A stretch of 64,000 nt of DNA from an uncultured Muribaculaceae bacterium. GTDB taxonomy: Bacteria > Bacteroidota > Bacteroidia > Bacteroidales > Muribaculaceae. Below the pieces are notes generated by a model that ran no database searches, was not told the origin of the DNA, and worked only from the letters and a program-made list of their open reading frames with translations. The DNA lies in assembly GCA_910578035.1 (NCBI GenBank), contig CAJTOB010000008.1, positions 5,612 to 69,611 of the forward strand, read 5' to 3'. Positions 61,529 to 64,000 of this stretch are shown here, piece by piece. Within the stretch, counting starts at the first letter, position 1; each line of letters opens with the position of its first letter. Both the position numbers and the translations under genes were made by a program.

Positions 61529-62758
61529 ATGAAAAAAATATTAGGAATAGCAGCGTTCGCGGCAATGATGGGCTTTATGGCCACATCGTGCGACAACGTT
61601 GACGAATACATTCCGCCGACAAACCCCACCGGCTACACCACCGACTGGAACGCCGTTGCCGACAGCTCTACAACCGCCTTTATTCACAACTTCTGGAACG
61701 AGGAAAAAGGTTTCTTCAACGCCCACAGCGACGGCTGGCACAAAGAAACGAACAACTACTGGCCCCAGGCACATGCCATGGACGTTGTAATAGCCGCCTA
61801 CAACCGTACCGGCGACAAGAAGTACAGCGACATGTTCGACAAGTGGTATGAAGGCATCAAAACTCAGTGCTGGAGCAACCGAAAAGACCAGTTCTGGGTA
61901 CCCCTCTACGACGACAACGCATGGATTTCCATATCTATGATGAAAATCTACAAAATCACCAAAGATGAGAAGTATCTCAACGCCGCCATATATCTCCACG
62001 AAGACATGATGGCAAACGGCTGGGACAACGAAAACATCGGCGGTCTATCATGGGGTGCCCCCGGCACAAGCTACTTCGGCGACAGCCGCGCTATCTGTAC
62101 CAACGGCCCCGCCTGCGTGCTCGCATTCATGCTCTACGAAGCAACCGGCGACGAGCACTATGCTCAGAATGGCATGAAAATCTATGAATTCTGCCGCAAC
62201 TACGTGCTCGATCCAGGCACTGGCCGCGTGCTCAACGGTATCAACCGCAAAACACTCCTCTCTGAAGGCGAAGACTCGCGCGAATACTCCTACACCCACG
62301 GCACAGTTATGGCCGGCGCATATTACGCCTACAAGTACACCAACGACCCCGTTTACCTCAAGGACGCACGCCGCATCGCCTACTACGTGACAAACGTTGC
62401 CTGCGCCGACCAGGCTACCGGTGCCCTCTTCTTCGAAAACAAGACATGGCGCTGGGATGACTCCAGCGGCGATCCAACACTCTTCCGTGCTGTGCTCTTC
62501 CCCTACCTCGCAGACATCATCGAGGCTCCCGAGCTCGACGAAATGTGGCGCGACAAGTTCTTCAAGTCGCTCAACATCACCGCAGTTCTCGCATGGAACA
62601 CTGGCATTCTCGACAAGAGCGACTACTCGCTCATCATGTACAACTCCAACATGACCAAAGGTGTCGCCATCGGCGAAACAGGCTACCTCAACCCCAATGT
62701 CACAGGAGCATCGTGCATCGAAGCTCGCGCCCGACTCTACAACAGCCTTGGCAAATAA
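61529..62758 (+). CDS. GH76 endo-alpha-1,6-mannanase lipoprotein
   Basis: A 409-residue (alpha/alpha)6-barrel enzyme of family 76, which cuts the alpha-1,6-mannan backbone of fungal mannan. Lipobox ATSC gives C21, followed by DNVDEY, which suggests surface placement. The catalytic pair is D128-D129 in LYDDNAWI, with WPQAHAMDVVIAAYNRTGD and GLSWGAPGT also typical. It is the last gene of the SusC-SusD-SusE-like-GH76 operon, 31 bases after the SusE-like gene. A surface endo-enzyme would release fragments for SusC/SusD. It is the key clue that the locus targets alpha-mannan. Confidence 0.95.
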   Translation: MKKILGIAAFAAMMGFMATSCDNVDEYIPPTNPTGYTTDWNAVADSSTTAFIHNFWNEEKGFFNAHSDGWHKETNNYWPQAHAMDVVIAAYNRTGDKKYSDMFDKWYEGIKTQCWSNRKDQFWVPLYDDNAWISISMMKIYKITKDEKYLNAAIYLHEDMMANGWDNENIGGLSWGAPGTSYFGDSRAICTNGPACVLAFMLYEATGDEHYAQNGMKIYEFCRNYVLDPGTGRVLNGINRKTLLSEGEDSREYSYTHGTVMAGAYYAYKYTNDPVYLKDARRIAYYVTNVACADQATGALFFENKTWRWDDSSGDPTLFRAVLFPYLADIIEAPELDEMWRDKFFKSLNITAVLAWNTGILDKSDYSLIMYNSNMTKGVAIGETGYLNPNVTGASCIEARARLYNSLGK

Positions 62759-62795
62759 TAAGGTAATTTAGTCATCGCATTGTCTGAATTATTAG

Positions 62796-62828
62796 AAACC
62801 CTCCGCGGCCCCGCGCCCCGGAGGGTTT
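62796..62828 (+). terminator. terminator after the GH76 gene
   Basis: Stem AAACCCTCCG (62796-62805) / CGGAGGGTTT (62819-62828) with a G+C-rich 13-base loop, about 38 bases after the stop. Confidence 0.8.
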
Positions 62829-62896
62829 CATCATCTTATAGGGGATTAGGGGATTATGGGGTTAAGAATTTAGGGCCATTCGGCGCCAACGGAAAC

Positions 62897-63252
62897 CGCC
62901 GCACGGCGCGAAAATAGCAGTAGGGGCGCGCGTTCGGCGCGCCCGCGTATCAAACGTTGACAACCGGGATTTGACTCGGCAGCCAAAATACCCCCAAACC
63001 CAACACCGCCGCACGCCGCAAAAAAATGCCCGGGCACAACTCCTAACTCCTAATTTCTAACTCCTAACTGACTACGCTTTGACTCGGCGGGCGCGCAGAA
63101 CGCGCGCCCCTACTGGCGGCCAAATCCCCCCCAGACCCAACCCCGCTGCACGCCGCAAAAAAATGCCCGGGCGGTTGAATAACCGCTCGGGCACAACTCC
63201 TAACTCCTAATTTCTAACTCCTAACTCCTAATTTCTAACTCCTAACTGACTC
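62897..63252. repeat. composite intergenic repeat cluster
   Basis: Two direct copies of a module (62970-63073 and 63078-63252) share the order TTTGACTCGGC, a C/A-rich stretch, CACGCCGCAAAAAAATGCCC, CACAACTCCTAACTCC and AATTTCTAACTCCTAACT. The second copy carries extra inserts. A 27-base G+C-rich element (62920-62946, TAGGGGCGCGCG type) recurs as a reverse complement at 63087-63113 with one mismatch. Copy 2 ends at the stop codon of the minus-strand reductase gene. No gene is visible in the cluster, and it has no spacer structure of a CRISPR array. Confidence 0.8.
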
Positions 63253-63814
63253 AGATTTGATCGCGGAGCATGGCGAGGAAATTCTCGCGGTTTTCGGCGG
63301 GGCCGTGCGAGGTCTGCGGGCAATTATACCACTCCACATTTTTCATGCCAACGGTGGCGAGTACATTATCGGCGAAATAACCCATAAAATAGGGCTTAAA
63401 AACGTCGGTAGGGGCCTCGGAGGTAGAAATCATTACCGTGCGCTTCATTTGAATCTGAGCGGGCACCAGACGGCCGTTTTCGTCATATCCGAAAGCCTTG
63501 CCTCCGCCGAGCATCACCTTGTCGAAGAAACCGTCGACGATAGCGGGCATTCTCGACCACCAGATGGGGAAAATCATGATGAATTCGTCGGAAGCGATGA
63601 GCGCGTCGAGATAGCGGTTCACCAGCGGATCGGCGCTCTCGCTGTTGCTGTAGAGGCGCAGACTGTCGGCCTCGAGGGCGGGGTTGAAATGGTCGGCATA
63701 GAGGTCGAGCACGCGGCTTTCGCGTCCGGTCGCCTCCAGTTTGGCAACGACAGTTTCAAGGATAGCATGGTTGAAGCTACCCTCGTAGGGGTGAGCATAA
63801 AGAACAGTTGTCAT
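63251..63814 (-). CDS. flavodoxin-fold NAD(P)H quinone reductase family protein
   Basis: A 187-residue cytoplasmic flavoprotein of the flavodoxin_2 (MdaB/NQO1-like) family. VLYAHPYEGSFNHAI is the phosphate-binding start of the fold, FIMIFPIWWSRMPAIVDGFFDKVMLGGGKAFGY is the family-typical flavin/substrate segment, and TSHGPAENRENF lies near the end. These enzymes reduce quinones or similar compounds by two electrons. The ATG at 63814 is chosen over an upstream in-frame start because it begins the fold and follows a -7 box. The stop codon abuts the repeat cluster. It stands alone, and nothing ties it to the glycan genes. Confidence 0.88.
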   Translation of the reverse strand: MTTVLYAHPYEGSFNHAILETVVAKLEATGRESRVLDLYADHFNPALEADSLRLYSNSESADPLVNRYLDALIASDEFIMIFPIWWSRMPAIVDGFFDKVMLGGGKAFGYDENGRLVPAQIQMKRTVMISTSEAPTDVFKPYFMGYFADNVLATVGMKNVEWYNCPQTSHGPAENRENFLAMLRDQI

Positions 63815-63845
63815 ATATATAATCAGATTACGGTTACCGTCGTTG

Positions 63846-63853
63846 CAAAAATA
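63846..63853 (-). promoter_or_regulatory. -7 box upstream of the quinone reductase gene
   Basis: Minus-strand TATTTTTG (TAnnTTTG match), 32 bases before the ATG at 63814. From there to the right edge (64000) I see no gene; CTAAGAGGTTGTTTA near 63946-63960 resembles a box found after two other minus-strand genes. Confidence 0.45.
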
Positions 63854-64000
63854 CAAAATCTGCCCAAGCCCTACAAGAGGGTAGCGACAGCTACGCACAG
63901 CAAAGATTTGAACCAGACGGGGATTCCGGCTCTTTTACAGCAGTCCTAAGAGGTTGTTTAATAACATATGTGAAATCACAGGCCAAAAAGTACGAGATGG

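Noticed and set aside
63030..63252. Short regular repeats TAACTCC/TAATTTC considered as a CRISPR array.
   Set aside because: The units are 7-20 bases with no unique spacers of constant length, and no cas gene is present.
63900..63945. tRNA-like GGTTCAAATC on the minus strand near the right edge.
   Set aside because: The bases on either side cannot form the required 5-bp T stem, and no acceptor or anticodon arm is found.

Overview
The window looks like a chromosome segment of a gut Bacteroidales bacterium, most probably of the Muribaculaceae type. The signs are a fairly high G+C content for the order (high fifties percent by eye), many SusC/SusD pairs and lipoprotein glycoside hydrolases, a hybrid two-component sensor, a protein with a type IX secretion tail, Bacteroidetes -7 promoter boxes of the form TAnnTTTG, and almost no Shine-Dalgarno sequences. 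The genus is an inference; no rRNA is present to settle it.

Left part (1-9665): housekeeping genes on the plus strand. The end of argB, an ArgE-type deacylase and argH form an arginine operon. Then come a secreted protein of unknown family, lysS, gpsA overlapping rlmN, and pdxA, closed by a strong bidirectional terminator. Middle left (9739-19715): minus-strand genes for a 1484-residue fibronectin-type III/type IX-secreted protein, a full-length hybrid two-component system (HTCS) regulator, and an A+T-rich KilA-N protein that looks acquired.

Right part (19922-62758): about 43 kb of almost uninterrupted glycan-utilisation genes in several transcription units. They are GH2-GH125 (minus), GH78 (plus), SusC-SusD (minus), GH31-GH92-esterase-GH38-SGNH hydrolase (minus), GH3-GH127-GH97-aldo/keto reductase-GH2 (plus, mostly overlapping ends), a second GH92 (plus), and SusC-SusD-SusE-like-GH76 (plus). 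GH76, GH92 (two), GH38 and GH125 together point to alpha-mannan or high-mannose glycans. GH2 (two), GH97, GH127, GH78, GH3 and GH31 would remove galactose, arabinofuranose, rhamnose and glucose/xylose decorations. A reasonable model is that surface lipoproteins (SusD, SusE-like, GH76) capture and cut mannan, SusC imports the pieces, and the periplasmic exo-enzymes finish the job. The HTCS at 14461-18495 is the only obvious regulator in the window.

The right end (62796-64000) holds a dense cluster of intergenic repeats and a flavodoxin-fold quinone reductase. Several intergenic spaces share repeat families and possible operator motifs, which are the least explained sequences here. I found no rRNA, tRNA, insertion sequence, CRISPR array or defence system, and no clear candidate for a wholly new system. 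The most testable novelties are the altered GH92 active site, the poly-C tract before a susC, the shared motif in two divergent promoters, and the repeat families.
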